Origin: Acidobacteriota bacterium
GTDB lineage: Bacteria > Acidobacteriota > Terriglobia > Acidiferrales > UBA7541
Length of the DNA: 64,000 nt
Reading direction: 5' to 3'
Assembly (NCBI GenBank): GCA_003224085.1
Contig: QHYK01000064.1
Span: 1 to 64,000 of the forward strand
The notes under the pieces: generated by a model
What the model was told of the DNA's origin: nothing
What the model saw: only the letters and a program-made list of their open reading frames with translations
Databases searched by the model: none
Made by a program: the position numbers and the translations under genes
Shown: piece by piece, positions 42,890 through 49,880 of the stretch
Numbering within the stretch: position 1 is the stretch's first letter
Layout: each line of letters begins with the position of its first letter

Positions 42890-43417
42890 TCAGCGAGCCG
42901 CATTGTTCGCGGGCTCCTTGAGCAAGTTTTGGATTTCGCGCTCGAAGGCTGCTTTGTCGACCATGCCAACGTGCAAGTCGGCGATTTTGCCGGTGCGATC
43001 GATGAGCAGGGTTACCGGCATTCCTTTGTCTACCCCTAATGGCTTTGCCGATTCAAACGTTCCCATCACGATGCGGTAGTTGATCTTGTGCTCGCGCAGG
43101 TAGGGCGTGACGGATTTCCAGCCGTCATCGTCCAGGGAAGCGCCAACAACGGTCAGGCCCGTCTTGTTGTATTTGTCCTGAAATTCCATAAACCAAGGGA
43201 TTTCTTGCTTACAGCCCTCGCACCAAGTGGCCCAGAAATCGAGCAGTACAACGCGGCCTTTGTAGGCGGAGAGCTTAACCGCTGTGCCTTCCGAGTCAGT
43301 GAGAGCGACTTCTGGAAGGGGCTTTCGGGAGCCGGCGGGCGTGAGATCTGGCACGGTTGCGCGTAGTGCCAAGCATGAGATTGTCAGGACTACGAAAGCG
43401 ATGATGGAGTGTTTCAT
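42890..43417 (-). CDS. TlpA-like periplasmic thioredoxin
   Basis: 175 residues: a signal peptide (MKHSIIAFVVLTISCLALRA), then a redoxin domain with KLSAYKGRVVLLDFWATWCE, the active site WCEGCK, GLTVVGASLDDDGW and the cis-proline region KGMPVTLLIDRTGKI. It likely reduces disulfides outside the cytoplasm, for example in cytochrome c maturation or other secreted proteins. AGGAGG stands 8 nt before the ATG at 43417 and only 2 nt before an ATG at 43423, so I use 43417. Confidence 0.9.
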   Translation of the reverse strand: MKHSIIAFVVLTISCLALRATVPDLTPAGSRKPLPEVALTDSEGTAVKLSAYKGRVVLLDFWATWCEGCKQEIPWFMEFQDKYNKTGLTVVGASLDDDGWKSVTPYLREHKINYRIVMGTFESAKPLGVDKGMPVTLLIDRTGKIADLHVGMVDKAAFEREIQNLLKEPANNAAR

Positions 43418-43434
43418 GAGCATGACCTCCTGAA

Positions 43435-43579
43435 TTAGGGCGTGGGGTGCTGACGTAAGGAAACGGAACGAATGGTTCGGATGAGAATGCCGCCCACGAG
43501 AATCGCCATCCAATTCTCAAGAGCTGCACTGACCAAATCGACTAGCCAAGCCGCGAGGTGGGCGAGGATGTGGCGTCAT
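43435..43579 (-). pseudogene. Remnant of a PadR-associated small membrane protein
   Basis: An ATG overlapping the padR stop (ATGA) opens MTPHPRPPRGLA and stops after 20 codons. The neighbouring frame continues with AAWLVDLVSAALENWMAILV, GGILIRTIRSVSLRQHP, stop. Together they resemble a PadR-linked membrane protein start (MxxHPRPPR...LLERF) followed by a single helix, joined by a frameshift and a large loss. The assignment rests on pattern memory and is weak. Confidence 0.3.
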
Positions 43580-43908
43580 GAGTGGCTCCTGAGAAGATCG
43601 AGACCTTCGGTCAGGCTCCGGAGGGCGCCATGCGTGCGATGGACTGCCGAAACTCCTTGCGTCGTAACGCGGAAGAAGCGCTTCGATCGACCACCTCGTT
43701 CCGGCGTCGGGTCCCCGGAGCGGGATTGCAGGTAACCTTTTGCTTCCAGACGATCAAGAGTGGTGTACATGGCACCGATCGAAACCTCTCGCTTGGTGCG
43801 GGCTTCCATCTCGCGCCGGACGGTAACGCCATAGGCTTCATCGCCCAGACGCAGAACCGCGAGAAGCACCATGTGCTCGAATTCGCCGAGGTAGCCGCGA
43901 TCCGCCAT
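43576..43908 (-). CDS. PadR family transcriptional regulator, third copy
   Basis: 110 residues: GYLGEFEHMVLLAVLRLGDE, AYGVTVRREMEARTKREVS, IGAMYTTLDRLEAKGYLQSR and a basic wing, ERGGRSKRFFRVTTQGVSAV. This is the subgroup of PadR that often precedes a small permease-prefix or ADOP gene; here the partner seems decayed. The longer frame to 44052 runs into the murU-like gene in another frame and is rejected. TATATT ends 9 nt before the ATG at 43908 and no Shine-Dalgarno is seen, so the mRNA may be leaderless. Confidence 0.88.
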   Translation of the reverse strand: MADRGYLGEFEHMVLLAVLRLGDEAYGVTVRREMEARTKREVSIGAMYTTLDRLEAKGYLQSRSGDPTPERGGRSKRFFRVTTQGVSAVHRTHGALRSLTEGLDLLRSHS

Positions 43909-43917
43909 TAGTCCTAC

Positions 43918-43944
43918 AATATAGAGGAAATTAGCCTGGGTCAA
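43918..43944 (-). promoter_or_regulatory. Promoter of the third padR gene
   Basis: Minus strand: TTGACC (43944-43939), 15 bp, TATATT (43923-43918). The -35 box overlaps the last codons of the murU-like gene. Confidence 0.45.
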
Positions 43945-44905
43945 GACAAAAGGCGCCTTGATGGAGGTCGCGGGAGGCTTGGGAGAGGTCGGAGGGGCGG
44001 CCGAGGTCGCGCCAGTAGTATTCGTCGGCGCGGAAGGCGAGGATTTTTTCACCCCGGGCGGCGAGCCGAAGACAAGCGTCGACGATGGAGAAGACGCCGG
44101 TCTCAGTGAGCATGGGAAGGAGGCGAGGGGAGATGATGTGGATGCCGGAGAAGGCGAGAGGAAGTGGCGAGTGGCGAGTAGCGAGCGGCGAGTGGGAAGA
44201 AGAAGATTCGGAATGTGAAGTGAGATTTCTCGCTTCGTTCGATATGACGGTGTTGCCTTTTGTTTCGAGAGGGGGTGAGACCGGGCCAGGATCTCTCACT
44301 TCGTTCGGGATGACAAAAGAGGGGATTTCCGCGGGCTCCGAGGCAGTGGGTGATGGATTGGGCGCCGCCGAAGTCGCAGGAGCATAGGCAGGCGTGCCTG
44401 TGCCACTGGCGCGGCCGACGAGTTGGAGTTGGTCGTTGAAGAGGAGCAGGCGGGAGGAGGCGCGGGATTGGACGGCAAGGGTGGCGAGGGCGTCGCGTTC
44501 GTTGTGGAATTGGAGCATGCGGTGAAAGTCGATGTTGCTGAGGACGTCGACGTTGTGGAGGAGGAAGGGCTCCGAGTGGCGAGTGGCGAGTGGCGAGTGG
44601 CGAGCATTTTCCAGGAAAAACCAGGAGGCTTTTTTCAGGCCGCCGCCGGTGTCGAGCAGAAGATCCTCTTCGCGGGAAATTTCGATGTGCATGCCGAAAT
44701 TGTTGCTGGATTTCAGGTAGTCGACGACCGCGTCCGCGAAGTGATGGACGTTGATGATGACTTCGTTGATACCAAAAGAGCGAAGGCGTGCGAGCGTGAT
44801 TTCGAGCAGCGTGCGGCCATTGATTTCGACGAGGGCTTTGGGACGTGTGTCGGTGAGCGGGCGCAGGCGCGTGCCGAGGCCGGCGGCGAGGATCATTGCC
44901 TTCAT
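43931..44905 (-). CDS. MurU-like sugar-1-phosphate nucleotidyltransferase, with repeat inserts
   Basis: 324 residues. The nucleotidyltransferase signature is MILAAGLGTRLRPLTDTRPK (residues 4-23), followed by ALVEINGRTLLEITLARLRS, INEVIINVHHFADAVVDYL, the lost-and-found PFLLHNVDVLSNIDFHRML and the C-terminal EYYWRDLGRPSDL, as in MurU (MurNAc-1-P uridylyltransferase). Paired with an AmgK-like kinase 40 bp upstream, it would make UDP-MurNAc from MurNAc. Two in-frame inserts are foreign: ARHSPLATRHSE at about residues 100-111, and roughly 80 residues in the middle (GTGTPAYAPATSAAP ... SFVIPNEVRDPGP ... NTVISNEARNL ... SHSPLATRHSPL) encoded by heptamer and REP-like repeats. Core strands appear intact, so activity is plausible but untested. 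Confidence 0.8.
   Translation of the reverse strand: MKAMILAAGLGTRLRPLTDTRPKALVEINGRTLLEITLARLRSFGINEVIINVHHFADAVVDYLKSSNNFGMHIEISREEDLLLDTGGGLKKASWFFLENARHSPLATRHSEPFLLHNVDVLSNIDFHRMLQFHNERDALATLAVQSRASSRLLLFNDQLQLVGRASGTGTPAYAPATSAAPNPSPTASEPAEIPSFVIPNEVRDPGPVSPPLETKGNTVISNEARNLTSHSESSSSHSPLATRHSPLPLAFSGIHIISPRLLPMLTETGVFSIVDACLRLAARGEKILAFRADEYYWRDLGRPSDLSQASRDLHQGAFCLDPG
44165..44199. repeat. TGGCGAG-type heptamer array inside the murU-like gene
   Basis: Five tandem units: TGGCGAG, TGGCGAG, TAGCGAG, CGGCGAG, TGGGAAG. Read on the coding (minus) strand they give the heptapeptide-like SPLATRHSPL. Confidence 0.85.
44221..44312. repeat. Two REP-like units inside the murU-like gene
   Basis: Coding-strand sequences GTCATATCGAACGAAGCGAG (about 44249-44230) and GTCATCCCGAACGAAGTGAG (about 44312-44293) are two copies of a widespread bacterial repeat. 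They encode VISNEARNL and VIPNEVRDP. Confidence 0.75.
44577..44604. repeat. Perfect TGGCGAG x4 inside the murU-like gene
   Basis: Four exact TGGCGAG units, coding for RHSPLATRHS on the minus strand, placed just before the PFLLHNVD strand. Confidence 0.9.
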
Positions 44906-44916
44906 ACGAGAGCCAG

Positions 44917-44937
44917 CGGCGAGTGGCGGGTGGCGAG
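44917..44937. repeat. TGGCGAG-type heptamers in the amgK-murU gap
   Basis: CGGCGAG, TGGCGGG, TGGCGAG in the 40-bp gap between the kinase stop and the murU-like start. Confidence 0.8.
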
Positions 44938-44945
44938 TGATCCGG

Positions 44946-46409
44946 TCATTTGGCGAGATTACCCACCACGGCGTGCAACATGCCCAGCTTTTCGAGTTCG
45001 AGGTGGCGGATGCCGACTTCAACGCCGCTGCGGCCGCGCAAATGTTTTGCGAGTTGTTCGGCGAGATAGACGGAGCGGTGCTGGCCGCCGGTGCAGCCGA
45101 AGCTCACCATTAGATTCTTGAAACCGCGGTGTTGAAAATTGTCGACGGTCGCGTCGATGAGAGTAAACACGCTGGCCAGATACTGGTGGACGCGCTCCTG
45201 CTGATTGAGGTAGTCGATGACCGGCGGGTCCTGGCCAGTAAGCGATTTGAAGCGCTCTTCCCTGCCGGGATTCGGGAGGCCGCGGCCGTCGAAGACAAAC
45301 CCGCCGCCGTTGCCGGCCTCGTCCTTGGGCAACTCGTGATGAAACGAAAAGCTGAAAATGCGGACAACGAGATTGTCGGCTTCGAAAGCGATGCTTTGGA
45401 GTTTTTCCGAAGCGAGCATGCTTTGAAACGCGCCGAGAAGCGTGGGCAGTGCGATGGGCAATTGCACGTTGTGGAGCAGCCAGCGGATGTTTTTCAGGGC
45501 GTAGGGGACGCTTTGCAGGAAATGCACTTTGCGTTCGAAAAAGCCGCGATAGCCGTAGGCGCCAAGTGCCTGCATGATGCGGACGTAAACGAAGCCGTAG
45601 TAGTAGCGCAGGAAGGCTTCGCGGTCGAGGTCGATGAAGGTCGAGAGCGCATTGAGATAGTGATCGAGAAGCCGCTGGCGAAGATCGGGCGGGAGGTCGG
45701 CCTTGGCGTCGAAGAGAAGCGAGGCGATGTCGTACTGCAAGGCGCCTTTGCGGCCGCCTTGATAGTCAACGAAATAGGGCAGGCCGCCGCGCAGCATGAT
45801 GTTGCGCGACTGAAAATCGCGATAGAGGAAATAATCGGGCGGGGCCCCAAGGAGGAAATCGGTGAGGCGGTCGAAATCGGTTTCCAGGGCGCGTTCGTTA
45901 AAGGGAATGCCGGCGAGCCTCAGAAAATAGTATTTGCAGTAGTTCAAGTCCCAGGTGATGGACTGCCGATCGAAGCTGGCAATGGGATAACAGAAGCTGT
46001 AGTCGAAGTCGCGCGCGGCTTCGACTTGGAAGCGCGGGAGGACGCCGACGGATTTGCGGTAGGCATCGACAACGGCGGGAGCGATATCGTCGCCGGAGCG
46101 ATTCCTGGAGAGAAATTCGAACAGCGAGGTGTCGCCGAGATCTTCCTCTAGATAGGCGCCATGGTCGAGGTCCTGGGCATAGATTTCCGGCACGGGCAGG
46201 AGGTGCCGGCGAAAATGTTTGGAGAACTCGAGGAAGGCGACGTTTTCTTCACGGCCGTTGTAGAGAACGCCGACCGCGCTCACGCGATCGTTGGCGAGGC
46301 GGATGATTTTTCGGCCGGAGCCGCCCAGTTCCCCTTGCAATGGCTGAATGTGCGTAGGAGCAGCGTGGAAGTGCTGTTGGAAAAGTTCTTTGAGAACGTC
46401 TAGGGACAT
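44946..46409 (-). CDS. AmgK-like sugar kinase fused to RapZ C-terminal domain
   Basis: 487 residues in two domains. The N-terminal part (1-300) is an aminoglycoside-phosphotransferase-fold kinase like AmgK (anomeric MurNAc/GlcNAc kinase), with the catalytic loop YFLYRDFQSRNIMLRGG and the metal-binding VDYQGGRKGALQYDIASLL. The C-terminal part (about 325-487) is the RapZ C-domain: IFSFSFHHELPKD, FVFDGRGLPNPG, LTGQDPPVIDYL and the hallmark VSFGCTGGQHRSVYLAEQLA. In E. coli this domain binds glucosamine-6-phosphate. The RapZ kinase domain with its P-loop is replaced. The start at 46409 follows GAAGGGAATCT. The next gene is the MurU-like partner, supporting a MurNAc-to-UDP-MurNAc route; regulation of the kinase by GlcN6P is an inference. 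Confidence 0.85.
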   Translation of the reverse strand: MSLDVLKELFQQHFHAAPTHIQPLQGELGGSGRKIIRLANDRVSAVGVLYNGREENVAFLEFSKHFRRHLLPVPEIYAQDLDHGAYLEEDLGDTSLFEFLSRNRSGDDIAPAVVDAYRKSVGVLPRFQVEAARDFDYSFCYPIASFDRQSITWDLNYCKYYFLRLAGIPFNERALETDFDRLTDFLLGAPPDYFLYRDFQSRNIMLRGGLPYFVDYQGGRKGALQYDIASLLFDAKADLPPDLRQRLLDHYLNALSTFIDLDREAFLRYYYGFVYVRIMQALGAYGYRGFFERKVHFLQSVPYALKNIRWLLHNVQLPIALPTLLGAFQSMLASEKLQSIAFEADNLVVRIFSFSFHHELPKDEAGNGGGFVFDGRGLPNPGREERFKSLTGQDPPVIDYLNQQERVHQYLASVFTLIDATVDNFQHRGFKNLMVSFGCTGGQHRSVYLAEQLAKHLRGRSGVEVGIRHLELEKLGMLHAVVGNLAK

Positions 46410-46557
46410 AGATTCCCTTCCACCTGTCCTGAGAGATGGATCCGGCCGGGTGGTCTTAGCATAGCCCATTCTGGAACAGGACGCCCGGCAAGCGGGAACG
46501 GTTGTGCCCAGAATTACAGATTCAGGGTTCAAGGCCAAGTATTTTGAGGCGCCTCGC

Positions 46558-46563
46558 TATAAT
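46558..46563 (+). promoter_or_regulatory. -10 box placed for a leaderless murQ transcript
   Basis: A perfect TATAAT ends 6 nt before the murQ ATG, so transcription should begin at or next to the start codon. No ribosome-binding site is present. Confidence 0.65.
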
Positions 46564-46569
46564 GTGAGC

Positions 46570-47487
46570 ATGCCCAAGTCCTTCAGAAGTTCTATTCCGA
46601 AAGAATCTCGACTGACCGAACAAAGGAACAAAGCTTCACGGAATCTCGACCGCATGACGGCGCGCGAGATTGTGGAGTTGATGAACCGCGAAGACCGCAA
46701 AGTGGCGGTTGCGGTGGGAAGGGAAATTCCAGCAATTGCTCGGGCGGTGGACGCGATTGTCGCGGGGATTCGCAAAGGCGGCCGGCTAATTTACGCGGGA
46801 GCTGGTTCGAGCGGACGCATGGCGGTGTTAGACGCGGCAGAGTGCCAGCCGACGTTTGGGACTCCGGCGAAGCTGGTTCAGGCGGTAATCGCGGGAGGAG
46901 AGCGCGCCATCACGCAGGCGGTGGAAGGCGCGGAAGACGACGTTCGCCATGCGGCGCGCGAATTGCGCAAGAGGAGGCTGACGCGGCACGACGTGGTGGT
47001 TGGAGTGACGGCGAGTGGGACGACGCCGTACGTGCTGGCGGCGCTGCGATACGCACGAGGGCGAGGGGCGACGACGGTAGCGATTACGTCAAACCGGAAA
47101 ATGCCGGTGGCGCGGGTGGCAAAAATTGTGATTGCGGTGGAAGTGGGGCCGGAGGTGTTGACAGGTTCGACGCGGATGAAAGCAGGGACGGCGCAAAAGA
47201 TGGTGCTGAACATGCTCAGTACAGCGTCGATGGCGCGGCTTGGACATGTGTATGAAAACCTGATGATTGATGTCGTGCAGACCAATGAAAAGGTTGCGAA
47301 ACGAGTTTTGCGGATTCTGGCGGAAGCGAGCGGGAAGAGTGTGTCTGCGGCGGAACACGCACTGCGGGCGGCGGGACACAATATGAGGGTGGCGCTGGTG
47401 ATGCTGAAGCTGGGAGTGGGGGCGCGGGAGGCGAAGAACAGACTGAAGGGGGCGGGAGGAGAATTGAGGCGCGCATTAAATGAGTAA
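46570..47487 (+). CDS. murQ: N-acetylmuramic acid 6-phosphate etherase MurQ
   Basis: 305 residues, close to the usual 300. MurQ cleaves the lactyl ether of MurNAc-6-P to give GlcNAc-6-P and D-lactate. It has the SIS-fold sugar-phosphate loops IYAGAGSSGRMAVLDAAECQ (about 76-95) and VGVTASGTTPYVLAALRYAR (about 140-159), TSNRKMPVARVAKIVIAVEV, STRMKAGTAQKMVLNMLSTA and the C-terminal helical AAGHNMRVALVMLKLGV. I start at the ATG at 46570, 6 nt after a TATAAT; an upstream in-frame GTG/ATG at 46504 would lie before the promoter. It is divergent from amgK-rapZ and followed by murA. Confidence 0.95.
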   Translation: MPKSFRSSIPKESRLTEQRNKASRNLDRMTAREIVELMNREDRKVAVAVGREIPAIARAVDAIVAGIRKGGRLIYAGAGSSGRMAVLDAAECQPTFGTPAKLVQAVIAGGERAITQAVEGAEDDVRHAARELRKRRLTRHDVVVGVTASGTTPYVLAALRYARGRGATTVAITSNRKMPVARVAKIVIAVEVGPEVLTGSTRMKAGTAQKMVLNMLSTASMARLGHVYENLMIDVVQTNEKVAKRVLRILAEASGKSVSAAEHALRAAGHNMRVALVMLKLGVGAREAKNRLKGAGGELRRALNE

Positions 47488-47600
47488 GAAAAAGAGTTAG
47501 CACGAGGACACTCCAGAAAACAGCGGGCACAGAGAAGAAAGGGCGCAAAAAGAAAAGACGGAAATAGACAGAAGCAGAGAGCGCGGAGAAAGAAAAAGAA

Positions 47601-47616
47601 CGGGTCTAAAGACCCG
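47601..47616. repeat. Short palindrome upstream of murA
   Basis: CGGGTCT-AA-AGACCCG, a 7-bp stem that could be a REP-type remnant. The purine-rich stretch before it (47490-47600) contains GGCACAGAG-like units, also found after the CADD-type gene. Confidence 0.5.
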
Positions 47617-47636
47617 CCACTACGAAGAGCACGACG

Positions 47637-48932
47637 ATGGATAAGTTTTTAATAAAAGGCGGGAAGGCGCTGCGGGGGAGCGTCCCTGTAAGCGGGGCCA
47701 AGAATTCGGCCCTGCCGGTGATGGCGGCGGCCTTGTTGACTGCTGACAAGGTGGTCGTTCGAAACGTTCCCAAGGTGCGCGATCTGGTTACGATGAGCAA
47801 GCTACTGGCGTTCATGGACGCGAAGGTTTCGGCGGGGACAGTGCCGGCGAGCGACTATGAGATTCAAGCGCCGAGGTTGAATCATGCGGAAGCGCCTTAC
47901 GAGCTGGTGAAGACGATGCGCGCGTCGATCCTGACACTCGGGCCGCTGATGGCGCGTGTAGGTGTGGCGCGAGTTTCGTTGCCGGGAGGTTGCGCGATCG
48001 GGGCGCGGCCGGTGGATCTGCATTTGAAGGCGCTGGAGCAGATGGGCGCGGAGATTGCGACGTCACACGGGTACATCGACGCGAAAGTGCATCGCAACGG
48101 TTCGCGGGGGCGGCGGCTAAAGGGCGCGCACATCGTGTTTGAGAAAATCACCGTGACGGGGACGGAAAATATTTTGATGGCGGCGGCGCTGGCGGAAGGG
48201 GAGACGGTGCTGGAAAACGCGGCGCGCGAGCCGGAAGTGACCGACCTGATCTTGATGCTTCGGAAAATGGGGGCGGAAATTTGCGGAGACGGCACTTCGA
48301 CGCTTCGGATTCGCGGCGTGAAAGAGCTGCACGGCACGGAACATACCGTAATTCCGGACCGGATCGAAGCGGGAACGTTTCTCGTGGCGGGAGCAATGAC
48401 TGACGGCGATTTGACGATTACGAATTGCCAACCGAAGCATCTGGGGGCGGTGATTGCGAAGTTACAACAGGCTGGGGTGCAGATCGAGATATCGGATGCG
48501 ACGACGGTTCGCGCGCGGGGCGCGAAAAAGTTAGCGGCAGCGGACGTGACCACGGAGGAGTATCCGGGATTCGCGACGGACATGCAAGCGCAATACATGG
48601 CGCTGGCTACCCAAGCGGAAGGTACGTCGGTGATTACGGAAACGATTTTTGAGAACCGCTACCTGCATGCAAGCGAGATGGTGCGCATGGGGGCGAATAT
48701 TTCGGTGAACGGACGGGAAGCGATTGTGCGCGGTCCCGCGCAGTTATCAGGGACGACTGTGCAAGCATCGGACTTGCGCGCGAGTGCGGGCCTGGTTCTG
48801 GCGGGTTTAGTGGCAACCGGTGAGACGCTCATCGATCGCGTGTATCACATTGATCGCGGGTACGAAGGGATCGTCGAGAAGCTGCGCGGCGTTGGAGCAC
48901 AGATCGAGCGCGTGCACAGTCCCGGCTCGTAA
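47637..48932 (+). CDS. murA: UDP-N-acetylglucosamine 1-carboxyvinyltransferase MurA
   Basis: 431 residues; the first committed step of peptidoglycan synthesis, transferring enolpyruvate from PEP to UDP-GlcNAc. The N-terminal KGGKALRGSVPVSGAKNSAL contains the catalytic-site Lys/Asn. The fosfomycin-target cysteine is present in LPGGCAIGARPVDLHLKAL (about residue 120). RIEAGTFLVAGAMTDGDLTI and the C-terminal DLRASAGLVLAGLVATGETL follow. It lies 150 bp after murQ on the same strand, joining a recycling gene to a de novo gene that uses the same sugar pool. Confidence 0.96.
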   Translation: MDKFLIKGGKALRGSVPVSGAKNSALPVMAAALLTADKVVVRNVPKVRDLVTMSKLLAFMDAKVSAGTVPASDYEIQAPRLNHAEAPYELVKTMRASILTLGPLMARVGVARVSLPGGCAIGARPVDLHLKALEQMGAEIATSHGYIDAKVHRNGSRGRRLKGAHIVFEKITVTGTENILMAAALAEGETVLENAAREPEVTDLILMLRKMGAEICGDGTSTLRIRGVKELHGTEHTVIPDRIEAGTFLVAGAMTDGDLTITNCQPKHLGAVIAKLQQAGVQIEISDATTVRARGAKKLAAADVTTEEYPGFATDMQAQYMALATQAEGTSVITETIFENRYLHASEMVRMGANISVNGREAIVRGPAQLSGTTVQASDLRASAGLVLAGLVATGETLIDRVYHIDRGYEGIVEKLRGVGAQIERVHSPGS

Positions 48933-49017
48933 CTTTCTTCTAGCAGCAAATGCTCCTTAGTTTTGATACAATCTGCCGCACATTTTTGACATGCGCCTCC
49001 GGAATGAGGAGAGGGTC

Positions 49018-49692
49018 ATGGCTAAGACGGAATTGGTGAGAAAGCTGGACGCGGCAATTGCCGGCAAGAATTTGCTGAAGCATCCGTTCTATCAGGATTG
49101 GCAGGCAGGGAAGCTGAGCCGTGAGGCGCTGCAACTGTACGCGACACAGTATTACAAACATGTGTCAGCGTTTCCCGGGCACCTGCGCGTGCTGGCAGCG
49201 CGGACCGAAGGGCCGCTGCAGAAATTGATCCAGGAAAACCTGGGGGAGGAAGAGAATCCGGCGGCGCCGCATCCAAAATTGTGGCGCGATTTTGCGGCCG
49301 CTGTTGGCGTCAGCGAAGATGACGTTACCTGCTGCCCCGCCCTGCCGGGAACGAAGAATGTGGTGCAAACTTTCCGGGAAATCTGCGGGGATCGAACGGT
49401 GGCAGAGGCCGTAGCGACGCTGTACGCCTACGAATCGCAAGTGCCCGAGATTGCGGCGATAAAGATGGAGGGACTGGCCAAGTTTTATGGCGTGAACACG
49501 CCGAAAGGATTGGCGTACTTCGCGGTGCACGAGGAGACGGACAAGCTACACCGGGCGGCATGGCGTGATTGGCTTGAAAAGCACGCCGAGGGGGACGAGG
49601 AGGAGATCGTCAGAACAACGAACGCGGCACTCGACGCGCTGTGGGGGGCTCTGGATGCGGTACATTGTGAAAATGCCGGGGTAAGGAAGTAA
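49018..49692 (+). CDS. CADD family (TenA/PqqC-like) putative folate-metabolism protein
   Basis: 224 residues, helical oxygenase-like fold related to PqqC and TenA. The metal-binding residues expected for CADD are in place: Glu and His in ENLGEEENPAAPHPKLW (about 70-86), Glu in AYESQVPEIAAIKM (about 143) and the H-x3-D-x2-H set in VHEETDKLHRAAW (about 173-185). CADD of Chlamydia makes p-aminobenzoate from its own tyrosine by a self-sacrificing reaction. The conserved tyrosines near LQLYATQYYKHV are the corresponding region. GAGGAGAGGG before the ATG at 49018 sets the start. folE and PTPS genes lie 5 kb away. Confidence 0.85.
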   Translation: MAKTELVRKLDAAIAGKNLLKHPFYQDWQAGKLSREALQLYATQYYKHVSAFPGHLRVLAARTEGPLQKLIQENLGEEENPAAPHPKLWRDFAAAVGVSEDDVTCCPALPGTKNVVQTFREICGDRTVAEAVATLYAYESQVPEIAAIKMEGLAKFYGVNTPKGLAYFAVHEETDKLHRAAWRDWLEKHAEGDEEEIVRTTNAALDALWGALDAVHCENAGVRK

Positions 49693-49769
49693 GGGCGTTA
49701 AAGATGTGAGGACAAAGATTCAACGCAAAGGGCACAGAGGCTGAGCACAGAGTTCACCGAGAAGAGATG

Positions 49770-49808
49770 GAAACAGGCCAGGAGAGATTCCTGGCCTGTT
49801 TCATTTTT
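49770..49808 (+). terminator. Rho-independent terminator after the CADD-type gene
   Basis: Perfect 13-bp stem GAAACAGGCCAGG / CCTGGCCTGTTTC with loop AGAGATT, followed by ATTTTT. Reading the other way it could also stop the convergent pnp. Confidence 0.9.
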
Positions 49809-49880
49809 CAGCGACAAAGCCTAAGCAGAAACAAATTGGGCGCAGCGATGCTGCCACCCCACGAGGGAGGTATCAAAGGC

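Noticed and set aside
44165-44604. Heptamer arrays considered as CRISPR
   Set aside because: Units are 7 bp and directly adjacent, with no unique spacers, and no cas genes are present.
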